Source of the DNA: Paramyrothecium sp. XJ0827 | Taxonomy: Eukaryota > Ascomycota > Sordariomycetes > Hypocreales > Stachybotryaceae | Direction: 5' to 3' | Assembly: GCA_020881915.1 (NCBI GenBank) | Contig: JAJFPB010000013.1 | Coordinates: 310,001-374,000, forward strand | DNA: 64,000 nt | Part shown: piece by piece, positions 20,684 to 31,249 of the stretch | How positions within the stretch are numbered: the stretch's first letter is position 1 | Layout of the letters: every line of letters starts with the position of its first letter | Translations under genes and position numbers: made by a program | The notes under the pieces: model-generated | Databases searched by the model: none | Told to the model about the DNA's origin: nothing | The model's input: only the letters and a program-made list of their open reading frames with translations

Positions 20684-23600
20684 ATGGATTCCGATTCTAG
20701 GGGTATTATGAGCCCTGGATCTGATTTTGGGGTCCATTGCCCGTCTTGCAACCAAATAAAACCAGCAAGTGACTTCATTAGCAGGAGGAAATCTGCCAAT
20801 CAAACTACAACCTGCCTGGAATGCCGGGACCAGCGCAATTCCGAGGTAACTGACATCATTGGTATAGTCTATATGCCTCCCTAACCTGATCAAGCGTGCC
20901 AGGTCCAAAGGTGCGGTCCTGACGTTGAGGAACCTGGCCGTCCGTCCTTCCTCAGCTGAGAGATCTGCCCCGAAAAGAACCGACGGAGATGCTGGCCTAT
21001 CGCCTCCTAATGAGAGATCCGGAACCCAGCCTAGATCGCCAGAGAAGCTACGGCAACTTCATACAGCTAGGAGTTTATTCGGAGAGTCAATTAGCCAACC
21101 GCACGTAGTGCTGGGGACTCAATTCCACCAACCCAACAAAGCACGCTGCGTTTCCGTGCTCTAGCTAGCCCTCACCTCCCGTGCAGCCAACGGCCCATCC
21201 AATCGCCTCACATTCTGACCCATCTACTGTCCGAAGCAGCACAACTGGTTTGGATTACTCTTACTTGGCTGCTAGGTTCCACAGGGCCGGCAAGGACTCG
21301 CAAGATGATCCTTCCAAGGCCGGGGCGAGGGCGAAGCTGGCCGCTGTCCAGCGCGACCATCGTTCACGACGCCGTGCAGGGGAGACTGTGTCACTGACTC
21401 CCACAATATCTCAACTCGGCGTCTTTAATAGGCCTGAGGGTCCTGGGGAAGGTATCCTTGTGCTGTGGTCCGGGTAAATTGTTCAGGCTAACCACGGAGC
21501 GTAGATGGAAGTCGAGATCGACTACAACCGAGTTGGTTTCAAGACGGGGATGGGATAACCAAGGAAGGCAATGACAGGGGACAGTTCTCTGAATCTGATA
21601 TTGACGCCGAGGACTATTTCAACTTACTCCTCTCGCCTGCTCGACCACGGAGGTACCTCAAACAATTAGGGGTGGAGTGTGATTCCGATCCAGGGGATGA
21701 AGACGAGAACGACGATAATAATTCCGTGGATGGAAGCCCTCTTCGCCATCGCTTGCCGCAGCCTTCCACACGGCCAAGGCGTGGTCGCCGTGGTCCTGCC
21801 CCTGGTACAGGAGGGCGGCCGAGACAATCTCGAAGGCAAACTCGATCGTCGAGGCCGCCACGACGGTATCGGAGTCCAGTGATGATTCCACCTGAAGAAT
21901 CGGCGGTATTTCACGCACAAGACCCGGTGTGGAATGGAGACCTTGAGGCTTGCGCCTTGACTGGTCCCGACAAGGCAATCCTCCACGAGTTCTGGACAAA
22001 GCTGGACAATGACCAAATGCAGTTTTGCGGTCGATGCCAGGAGAGTTGGTTCCAGATGAAGATCGATTGCGATGGCATTTGTGAGCGTTGTTATCGAAAA
22101 GATGAGAAACGCCGCCCCGACGAGCCGTATTTCTTCTCTGCGGATAATCAACTCGACTTTGGCCCTGCGGTTTCTATTCGCGGTACGCGTCCATTCTGGA
22201 ACAAAAAGAGGCAGGACCTCGAGGCCTATGCCTATAACCTTGGTTGTCCTGGTGCATTCATCACGTTTAGCCCGGCAGATTTACACTGGCGGAGTCTCTA
22301 CCAGCATATGCCCCAGTATGACGACTGGCTAGCCGCCACCGAGCCGGAGAGGATGGCTCTATCGCGCCGCCTATTGCGGCAGAACCCTCACATTGCTGCT
22401 TTCCACTTCTACCGCCGATACACCCTCTTTCGGGATATCGTGCTAAGTAAGAAGTTCAGCATCACAGATTACTGGGATCGGTACGAATGGCAAGGCCGTG
22501 GTAGCCCACACAACCACGGCCTGTACTGGATGGATAATTGTCCAGGAGCCGACATGGAGGACGAAGCGGCTCGTGATGTATTTGCACGCACATGGGGATT
22601 CCACGTCACTGCCATTAACCCTGAGCCGAGTAGGACTATGCCTCAGGGTGAGGGTAATCCCCTGAGCGTGGATCCCCTGAGCATAGAGATGACATTCCTG
22701 CGGCTCTCACAAATCGTCAACCGTTGCCAGCGCCACAAGTGTAATACCACGTACTGCTTGCGCGTGAGGAAGAGAACCGGTGATCTGGCGAGGGACATGG
22801 AAGGTGCCGCTGCGGATATCGAGGCGGCCAACGTTACCAATCCAGAGAGGGAGTGTCGTTTTGACTTCCCTCGTGCCTTGCGGAGCTGGCCGCAGTGATC
22901 AGGAAGGAAGGCAGGTCGTACTACGTCTTTGAGGCGGCCCGGAATGACAGCCTCATGAATAACTTCAATCCTGCGATTATCCTAGGCTGGCTAGCCAATA
23001 TCGACATATCTCCTTGCACCAGCTTACAGGCGGTTATTACGTACGCTGCGAAGTATTGCAGTAAATCTGAGAAGAAGACCGAGTCTTTCGCCAGGCTTGC
23101 AGACCAGGTCTTGCCTCACACATCGCACGTTCAGCCCCTGTTGTCCTTCTCCTCTCGCCTGATGAACAAGCTGATTGCCGAGAGAGATTACTCGGCGCAG
23201 GAGATTTCCCATCTGCTGCTTAACATTCCGCTGCAAGAAGGCACCCGTATGGTTGTCACCGTGGACTGTCGTCCGTTAGAGCGACAGGCACGTTCGTATC
23301 GTGTGGACGGAGATGTCGACGAGGCCATCGGCAGCTACAGGAAATATCTAGAGAGAAAGGACCAGCATGAGGATATAACCTATCTCGAATACCTGCAATC
23401 GTACAATCTCAACACGTGGAGGAGACTCGCTGCTCAAGCGAAGAAGAGAGTCCTGTCTTACTTCCCTCGATACAAGTCTATGGAGGCCTCTTCCCAGTTT
23501 AACGACTTCTGCCGTGTTAAATTGATGATGGTTCATCCACATCGCTCTCCAGAAGAGTTGCTCGTTGTGGGCGGGCAGCGGTTCGATTCCTTCACGGCTG

Positions 23601-25420
23601 CGTACATGCACTGCAGACAGCACCACGATACCCATGCGGACGATCATTATGGGGAGCCAGATACAGATGAATTGACGGCAGAGGAGGATGAATTTGAGCT
23701 TGAGGTCCATGAGGAGCCCATCGCGGAGGAGGACTGGCATGAACTCGCCCGCATGCTACCTGACCGCCCACTGGGAGGAAGAGGACATCGACATCCTCGG
23801 CCGCCGAGACATTGACATCGATTACGATTGGACTCCTCATGTTGGGCGGTATACCGATGATGGCATTCTCAACAGCGACTACTGGAAGCAACGCAAAGCG
23901 GAAAACACCCTTGACCTTGACGTAGATGATCAGCCTTTGGAGGCTCGCGATTCCCTAAATTCAGAGCAGCGCCTGGTGTACGACACGGTGATGGGCCACT
24001 TCCTGACCCGGGATCCCTCCCAATTGTTACTCCATGTGGATGGCGGAGGCGGCACTGGCAAGTCATACCTCATTAACCTGCTCTCGGCGCACCTCCAAGC
24101 CGCGACACGGGGGAGGGGGACACCTGTTTGGCGTGCTGCGCCCACGGGCGTCGCGGGAAACCAGATATCGGGCACTACCTTGCACTCCCTGTTACACCTC
24201 CCAATCAACAAGGACTTCAAGACCCTGTCTCCCATTGATAAGGTCCAGCTCCAGAAGAAGCTTAAGGATATCAAGTACCTGATCATCGATGAGAAGAGCA
24301 TGCTAGGGCTGCGTCAGCTATCGTGGATCGATGACCGTCTCCGCGAGGCGTTCCCGAATAAGAACGAAGAGTTCTTTGGCGGCCTGAACATCCTGTTGGT
24401 TGGTGACGTCTTTCAGCTTCCCCCTGTGCTGCAGAAGCCGCTTTATTACGATAAAGAGGTTCAGGGAGTAGAGATCAAGGGCAGAAACGCATATAGGCGA
24501 TTCGATAAATCGGTCTTCTTGAAAGTTGTCCAGCGGCAGCGTGGCGACGATCAGGAGGCATTCCGCCTAGCTCTCGGGGAATTGCGGCTGCTTCAACTAT
24601 CTGTGGAGTCCTGGAAGCTCCTTTCCAGCCGCGTACAGGCAAAACTAGACGATCAAGAGGTCGCAAGGTTTGTCAACGCCTTACGAGTATACGCCACTAA
24701 AGATAGGGTGAACGATTATAACCACTATCACCTCGACCGCCTCAGCCGGCCAGTCATCCAGGTCATGGCTAAGAACGTCGGCCCCGGCGCGGCTGCTGCG
24801 CCTGATGACAAGGCGGGCAGCCTTGCGAAGCAGATCCCCATATGCATTGGCTCCCGTCTGATGCTGACGTCCAACCTTTGGCAGCCAGTTGGCCTCTGCA
24901 ACGGCGCTCGCGGCACAGTTTACGATATCGGCTGGGCACCCGGGGCCGACCCCATCCAAGACCCTCCTGTGCTATCATGATGGAGTTTGACAAATACAGC
25001 GGACCGGTATTCCTGACCACCGCTGATGGCAGGAAGATTGTGCCGATTCTCCCAGTGGAGAGGGACTTCCTCATCGGATCCACTCTCTGCGCTCGCACCC
25101 AGTTTCCCCTGATCGTATGCTACGCAATTACCGTGCACAAGTCACAAAGCATCACCGAAGACATGATAGTTACAGATCTGTCCTACCGGGACTTTCAGAC
25201 TGGTTTAAGCTACGTGGCTGTCTCTCGCGTGAAAACGCTCGAGGGTCTGATGTTGGATGCACCATTTGATCGCAATCACCTGGTCTACGGGTCTCCCCCG
25301 GATGGCGTGAAGATGAAGATGAGGGATCAGGAGCTTAGGAAACGACAGGTGCTCACACGGAATCCGTATATATCACATAATACCAAGAATGGCCATGGCA
25401 ATGGATCAGTACGTAGATAA
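20684..25420 (+). pseudogene. Helitron Rep/PIF1-like helicase gene (three frameshifts)
   Basis: The replication protein of a Helitron. An N-terminal zinc-binding segment (CPSCNQIKPASDF ... TTCLECRDQR, near 20740-20850) lies upstream of the main frames. The core begins near 21500. The Rep endonuclease has the HUH motif in RGSPHNHGLYW and a Tyr motif in ITYAAKYCSKSEKK. The helicase has Walker A GGGGTGKS, Walker B-like IIDEKSM, LLVGDVFQLPPV, and a late motif AITVHKSQSITEDMI with YVAVSRVKTL. Single-base lesions shift the frame near 22886 (one base missing), 23778 (one extra) and 24957 (one missing). The reading between the N-terminal segment and 21500 is unresolved and may contain an intron. Confidence 0.85.
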
Positions 25421-25457
25421 TGCAGTAGTAGGAATAGCTTCCCGGCCCGCGGACACA

Positions 25458-25513
25458 CAGCCTTCGGCTGAGGCTACCCCATGCACCCCATCGCCGCTCC
25501 AATGTGCATGGGG
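25458..25513. repeat. Helitron right stem-loop and 3' hairpin
   Basis: CAGCC-TTC-GGCTG (25458-25470) is followed by a 10-bp perfect stem, CCCCATGCAC (25477-25486) with GTGCATGGGG (25504-25513), enclosing a 17-nt loop. This is consistent with the termination hairpin of rolling-circle transposons. Confidence 0.8.
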
Positions 25514-26341
25514 TGACGTAGTATTTTATTGAAGGAGTTGAGGTTGAGGTGGAATTGATGACCACCCTGCTTACTATAGTACGTACTTCGGAAGTGTAAT
25601 GTCTCGGTGGGGTTAAGTGGCTTGATCCTTAGCTGGTTGTTGGCAGGGCTAGATGTGACACATGATTATATTCGATCCAGCAGCAGGGAAAGGGACGACC
25701 CAATCGATGACATGATTTTCTTCCCCACCTGCATTCCAGACTAGTACAGGGTGATACAGGACGGGGAATGAGAGAAGTGGGATGGGAGAAGAGGGGGAGA
25801 ATGGTGGTGGGAGACGGGGAACCGGAGCGCAGTGTGCAACTCCGTAGACATGGCATTATGGCATACTGCATCCCAATCAGAATACGTTACACAATCCAAA
25901 TAACCAAAAAAAGAAACAGCTAACGGAATCTTTGCGGCGCAACACTAACCTCTTTCGAACCTTAGTGCTACCGCTATCATTCCAGCTACGGAATAGCTTA
26001 AGCTTGTGATTGGATGGGGTTGTGGCCCAGGAGGGAAGCCTGCTATTTGCCCTGTGTTGGAGGGTAAGGAAGAATGTGGAAACACGGCTGCGTTAGGGGA
26101 GCTGCTTCCTCGTGAGACATGCGACAAAAACCAACGATCGAGACTACGAAGTTAGGAGAGGTAAGCATTCCTTCCGCTGCCCCGCGGAGAAAGCCTTCAT
26201 GGCCTGACATTCCATAGGCGATTCAATGCGGAGACCGCTTCGTTGCGTTAAGAGGCAAAAGGATACCTAGACTCACTATGAGGCGTATACAGCCGGCCCA
26301 ATCACTCCAAATCCTCTTGTCGACTAACACTTGCAACAGCG
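25514..26341. other. Stretch without a supported gene
   Basis: I see no coding frame with a domain. The region lies between the Helitron 3' hairpin and the hob3-like pseudogene. The final bases before 26342 (GCAACAG) look like the acceptor of a lost intron of that gene. Confidence 0.45.
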
Positions 26342-27310
26342 ATGATGGTGTCGCAAATGCGGATTGCAGAGACGATTGACGCATTTTGCGGCAGCTTGGG
26401 TGCGGAGGACCTCGATGCCGAGACGAGCCAAACCCTCAATGGCCCTTACCGAACCACCGTACTGGAACCCATCAACCGATTCTGCGTCTACTTCCCAGAT
26501 GTCAACGAATGCATCAAGAAACGCTCGCGCAAGCTGCTCGAATACGACGCCCTGCGCGCTAAGGTCAAGCGCCTCATCGAGAAGCCCGACAAAGACGCGA
26601 CCAAGCTGCCGCGCACTGACATAGAAGCAACGATAGCAGAGGCGACAGGAACCGGATGTACTAAGTGAAAAGACGCATCACAAGTGGCACAACTCGCTCG
26701 TATCGTGGGGCAATAAACCCACAGAACACGAGCCAGCATTAGATGATATTCAAAGAGGAGTCCTCATACGGAAGTCTCTGGCCAGTCGCGTCGAACCCAG
26801 GGGGCCAGATCAGCTCTACGCTCCAAGCTTTCTTCGTGACGTAGATGTGGGCTTCGACGAGGCATATAGCGGCAACAGTTCGGACTTCCCCTTGTTCTTG
26901 ACGACGGTGAACAAAGGCAAGGACTTCCAGCTACTTTTTGGGGAGAGATTCCAGGAGCTGGGTAAGGCTTCTCGCAAACCTCTCAGCAGGAGTTTTCCAG
27001 CCACGGGAGTTGCCGAACATGGACATACAAAAGTTTCGGTGGTCAAGGTGTTGTATGAGCACCTCAACAAGCAGCCGGGCACGAAGTTGCCGCAGCTCAT
27101 CGATCTGCGCGTGCCGTATCTGAACCATACCCTCGAAGCGCTCGTCAAGATCTAGCTGCGCTTCTGCGCCGAGGTGTACTCGTGCATGGCGCAGGTGCAG
27201 CAGTACCTCGACGCGACACAGGAGACCAGTACGTCAAGGACCGCTTAGACATTCGCGTGGAGCAAGTGCTACAGGAGATACATGAGCTCAGCAACAGCGG
27301 AACGGTATGA
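26342..27310 (+). pseudogene. hob3/Rvs161-like BAR protein pseudogene
   Basis: BAR-domain proteins of the Rvs161/hob3 type bind curved membranes and act in endocytosis and actin patch organisation. The first part reads VSQMRIAETIDAF, then EDLDAET, GPYRTTVLEPINRFCVYFPD, VNECIKKR and EKPDKDATKLPRT, matching the middle of this family but lacking roughly 18 residues after IDAF. After a stop at 26668 comes about 370 bp of unmatched sequence. The C-terminal part then resumes as LPQLIDLRVPYLN, LEALVKI, a TAG stop, LRFCAEVYSCMAQVQQYLDA and, in another frame, VEQVLQEIHELSNSGTV at 27308-27310. No N-terminal exons are seen. It is clearly a pseudogene; the functional copy should be elsewhere. Confidence 0.85.
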
Positions 27311-27611
27311 GGAGATTTAGCACCGATACCGGCAAGGCCATGCACAGGGAGTACGTAGCACGGGTACAAAGAGAAGCTATTGGCTACGAGCGCACATTGA
27401 ATTCGATGTTATGTTCCAGACCTGCTGTACTATGTCAGTGTAATTTAGCAAATTACATGCTTTCTTCCGTACTTTCGTCCCTGCGTCACGCCAAGGGTTT
27501 TCTCCGCTATGGGGTCTGCCTTCCCTCCATCTGTACCCATAGTTTTCCTTCTCTGTCGTTGGACAAACGTGGATTGCTAGGATCGCCCAACGAACCCCGC
27601 GAGCCACGAGC

Positions 27612-28315
27612 GACTCGACGGGATCGGTTGAACCGAACGTCAACTTCACTCCCTTTGCCGAGAAGGTCTCTGGTCTTTTGCAATGCTGGTTCCCAGGTCA
27701 GGAAGCCGGTCACGCAGTGGCCAGGTTGCTGTCGGGTTCCGTGAATCCTTGCGGAAGGCTGCCCATGTCGTGGCCGAAACGGCTGCAAGACAACCCATCG
27801 CATGCCAACTTCCCAACCGACGAGAACGACATGATTCGATACGACGAAGGTCTTGACGTTGGCTATCGATTCTACGATAATAAGACGTCCCCGACGCCTC
27901 TGTTTGCTTTTGGATACGGGCTATCCTACACCACTTTCGACCTCCAAAATTCCGAGTCGTTCGCAGCGGTCCCAAAGATGTGTCTTGGGAAGCACACATA
28001 ACAGTCGACGTGAGCAACCGAGGCCCTCGCGGAGGAAAGACAGTGGTGCAGTTGTACGTCGAGGCCCCTCGGGGCAACGTCCCGAGGCCCCCAAAAGAAC
28101 TAAAGGCGTTCTCAAAGCCGCACGTGGATTCTCAGGGCACGGAAGAGGTTTCGATGAAGCTGGACAAATACTCCCTGAGCTACTACAACGCAGAAAAGCA
28201 GACGTGGGTTGCAGAGAAGGGCACGTACCTGCTTCACATTGGATTTTCCACCGACGACATCAGGACAACCGTTGAGGTGCAGCTTGGGCGCACCTTTGAG
28301 TGGAAAGGAATCTAG
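27612..28315 (+). pseudogene. GH3 beta-glucosidase C-terminal fragment
   Basis: The glycoside hydrolase family 3 second alpha/beta domain and fibronectin-like tail are recognisable: KVSGLLQCWFPGQEAGHAVA, SGSVNPCGRLPMSWPKRL, DEGLDVGYRFYD, LFAFGYGLSYTTF, then VDVSNRGPRGGKTVVQLYV and PPKELKAFSK, ending in FEWKGI. The frame breaks near 27977. The N-terminal catalytic barrel with its Asp nucleophile is absent, so no enzyme can be made. This fragment sits next to the BAR pseudogene; both are pieces of host genes between a Helitron and a pogo-type element. Confidence 0.83.
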
Positions 28316-28985
28316 GTCTCCATGCCGTGTGGGAGTATCATGGGATGTAGAGGTAGCTAAAAGAGGTTATTTTATTTAACTCTCGGACACCCCCGCCCAA
28401 ACATCCTATTTTTCCTTACAGATAACGTATTCCACCCCCGAGTGGACCACACCACCGAGTGGACCACTCCCCGCCAATTTACCAACCTCTCCTCTTCCAA
28501 CTTAATTTTCTCCACCAAAAATAATGGAGACTCCTTGCGAAGAAGCTCAATTGATAATGGCAATCCAAGCCATGGAAAAGACTCCAAAACTCGGTAGTAG
28601 ACGCGCTGCTGCTATCTATAACGTCAGCCATACAACTCTTCTCCGTCGACGGAACGGAACATTATCACGACGCGATAGCCCACCTAATTCCAAGAAATTA
28701 ACAAGTCTAGAAGAGAAGGCAATTGTTGAATATATTCTCGACTTGGGTTTGCGATTTTTTGCGCCCCGGAGTAGTGATGTGGAAGATATGGCGAACCTTT
28801 TGCTCGCAGAGCGAGGCTCAGAACGCGTCGGAATCAACTGGACTTCAAAGTTTATTCAGCGACATGCAGAGCTCCGGACGCGTCGTTTTCGGAAATATGA
28901 TTATCAGAGAGCTAAATGCGAAGATCCAGCCATTATTGGCGCGTGGTATCGCGTTGTAGCCAATACAATCGCGAAATATGGCATA

Positions 28986-30846
28986 ACGTACATGTATAAC
29001 GAGTGGATCAACATAACGAATGGATCAAAAATCTCAACCATCGAAATAGGAACCTCAATTAAAATACCACAGACCATTTGATCAATTGAAACTAATCGCT
29101 ATACTCTTCCCCAGAGACCTCTATCTCTGCCTGACATGTTCGTATATTATGGCCGGGCTTGCCGCATAACCCACATCGCCGCTGGGTTGGTTGCCCTGAC
29201 CTTCCTTGACCACCTCGCCTCGACGATTCGGCCACTACCTGCGTATCTACATCCATTTGATCAACTGATGCCTGGCCTTCCCCTACAGTCATTGTCCCTC
29301 CATTACGTAGGCGTTTCTTTTTTTCCCTCCGGCGCCGGCTTAGTATCTCATTTGCCTCTCGAAGATCCTTAACCTCAGCCTCTAATAGAGCCATCCTATG
29401 GATAATTGCCTTTGTTCCCTTAGAAAAAGACTTTAAGGCCCCTACAATTGATGCTGGAGAGCTGCTTTTATGTCTTCTGATTCGTCGTTCAATATATTCA
29501 GACTGAGATTCCGTTTCCCTAACTGTCTTTGGGGTCCTTGAAGTCCAAGGGGCAGGCAGCTCAGGCTCATCAATAGCAGGCGTTGGAGTTCGTAACCGGA
29601 TATCAAGCTTTAAGATCACATGGTTCGCATCTAAAGGAGCAAGTCCAGCACCCTTAAAGCCTCCCTGAATATTCGATTTGGTCATAGTAGCTTGGTGTGC
29701 AGTGTAGAAGGCGGGAAAGAACTCGGTCTTGGAAATGTGTGTTATAGAGCATTTGATCAAATGCTCTATTTCTCGACCATAAGCCTTCTTGAGCGGCCCA
29801 AAGCAGCCCACATCTAGCGGCTGGAGTAGATGAGACGAATGAGGTGGCATACAGAGTGTAATAATCATATTCTCCTTGCAGAAATCCTCGAAGGCGACCG
29901 AATGGTGGCTCTCATGCCCATCAAGGATCAGGAGACGATGGGAACCATTTGATCGATTGATTGTATGCCGATTGAAGTGCTTTAGCCACTCAAGGCCTGT
30001 CTCATTATCGGTCCAGCCATTTTTAGTGGTTGCAATAGCCCAATCGGCCGGGAGGTTGCTTTCGCGATACCAGCTCGAGAGATGATATTGGCCTGCAACA
30101 ATGATGAACGGGGGCAGCGCCCACCCTTCGGCATTGATCGATTCAATCGCTGTAACCCATTCGCGGTTCCCAGGCTGGACCTTTTTAGGGTTTGCACGCC
30201 TCTCTGCGCCTGTAACAACCATGCCGCTCGTAATAACGCCCATCATAAAGCCAGTCTCATCAAAGTTGTACTGATTATTTGATCCAATGCCGTACTTCGC
30301 GATTGTGTTCTCCACGAGCGAGAACCACGCGTTTATTGCGATTGGATCTTCGCATTTGGCTCTCTGGTAGTCATACCTGCGAAAAAAAACGCATCTTAAG
30401 CTCTAGTTGCCGCTTAATAAAATTTGAGGCCCAGCGTGGCCCAACAGGAGGCATCTCTCGCTCAGCAAGCAGTCGATTAGCCATATCTTCAACACCACAA
30501 AGCCGGGGAGAAAATCCTCGTAGATCCAAGTCAAGGATATATTGAACTATTGTCTGTTCCTCAAGATCAGATAGTTTACGTAAATTGGCCATAGTATCGC
30601 GTCGAGAAGGCATGCCTAGCTTGCGATTACGTAGGGTTGAGAATGGTATCTCATAGATCTGTGTAGCGCGTCGCAGGCTTAATTTTGGGTCTCTTTGAAG
30701 AGCTTGAAGAGCAAGAATAATACTAGCCTCATTAATTGAGTTTGTCATGGCTAGTTGTGGTGAATCATTTGATCAATTGATTGAGATGTAGGTTGAGGGA
30801 TTTTTGATCCATTCGTTATGTTGATCCACTCGTTATGCATGTACGT
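28986..30846 (-). mobile_element. Fot1/pogo-type element, copy D (nested in F)
   Basis: An element of 1861 bp flanked by TA (28984-28985 and 30847-30848). Both ends start ACGTACATG and carry first GTGGATC and then ATGGATC. Even the difference between the first and second unit is the same at the two ends. It is inserted in the transposase frame of copy F and is therefore younger than F. Confidence 0.92.
29092..30748 (-). pseudogene. Pogo/Fot1-type DDD transposase, copy D (single homopolymer lesion)
   Basis: Leftward from ATG 30748. The only visible defect is at 30382-30389: eight T's (coding sense) where sister copy B has seven, which shifts the frame inside LRTRFFRRYDYQ. Downstream, 29092-30315 is open and holds YNFDETGFMMG, LLILDGHESHHS, QPLDVGCFGPLKKAY, the basic coiled tail and the knuckle CGLCGKPGHNIRTC. 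If the extra T is a sequencing error, this would be an intact gene of about 550 codons. Confidence 0.9.
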
Positions 30847-31249
30847 TAGCAGATGAGGATATTTATAACTTCGATGAAACCGGGTTTATGATGGGTGTTA
30901 TCTCATCTGGAATGGTTGTAACATCTTCCGACGGCCGTTTGGGTGCAAAGAAAAAGCAGCCTGGCAATCGAGAGTGGTCGACAGTGATCCAGGGCGTTGG
31001 CGCGTTAGGCTTTCGCATCCCGCCGTTCATCATCGTTGCGGGCAAAAATCACCTCGCAACCTGGTATGAAGATAGCCCTCTACCACGCGACTGGGTCATC
31101 GCAACTACAGATAACGGCTGGACTACGAATGAGAGAGGCCTAGAATGGATTCAACACTTCGATAAGCATACTAAGTCGCGTACTTCAGGGGGATAATAAC
31201 TAGTAATATATTTATTTAGTTAGAAGAGATTCCCACCAGTCTTCCCTTC

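Larger units (their letters stand above)
20345..25513 (+). mobile_element. Helitron (rolling-circle transposon), degenerate
   Basis: A Rep-helicase gene (about 20684-25420) is bracketed by structure. At the left is a perfect 8-bp-stem hairpin (20345-20364) and a CAGCC-GAA-GGCTG stem-loop (20383-20395). At the right is the inverse, CAGCC-TTC-GGCTG (25458-25470), followed by a 10-bp hairpin (25477-25513). A strong hairpin near the 3' end is a Helitron hallmark. I could not place a canonical 5' TC or 3' CTRR end, so the limits are approximate. Confidence 0.78.
28425..31196 (+). mobile_element. Fot1/pogo-type element, copy F (3' truncated, interrupted)
   Basis: The left end follows TA (28423-28424) and starts ACGTATTCCACCCCCGAGTG, with the word GTGGACC present twice, a subtype distinct from copies A-E. 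Copy D lies inside it at 28986-30846 with TA on both sides. Similarity stops at about 31190, after the second catalytic segment begins, and no right end is found. Confidence 0.85.
28524..31196 (+). pseudogene. Pogo-type transposase F, split by copy D and 3' truncated
   Basis: The N-terminal half (28524-28984, from METPCEEAQLIMAIQAMEKT) has the helix-turn-helix and second DNA-binding regions and ends at AKYGI. The frame resumes at 30849 as DEDIYNFDETGFMMGVISSG, carrying the first catalytic Asp, and runs to ...GLEWIQHFDKHTKS before stopping at 31196. Removing copy D and one TA restores a continuous frame (GGC ATA GCA GAT), so the insertion alone interrupts the first half. The second Asp block and the tail are missing. 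It is the most divergent copy at the protein level. Confidence 0.85.

Noticed and set aside
21181..21477. Independent small gene between the Helitron CxxC module and the Rep frame
   Set aside because: It lies within the Helitron, has no own domain and is more likely part of its 5' coding region or an intron.
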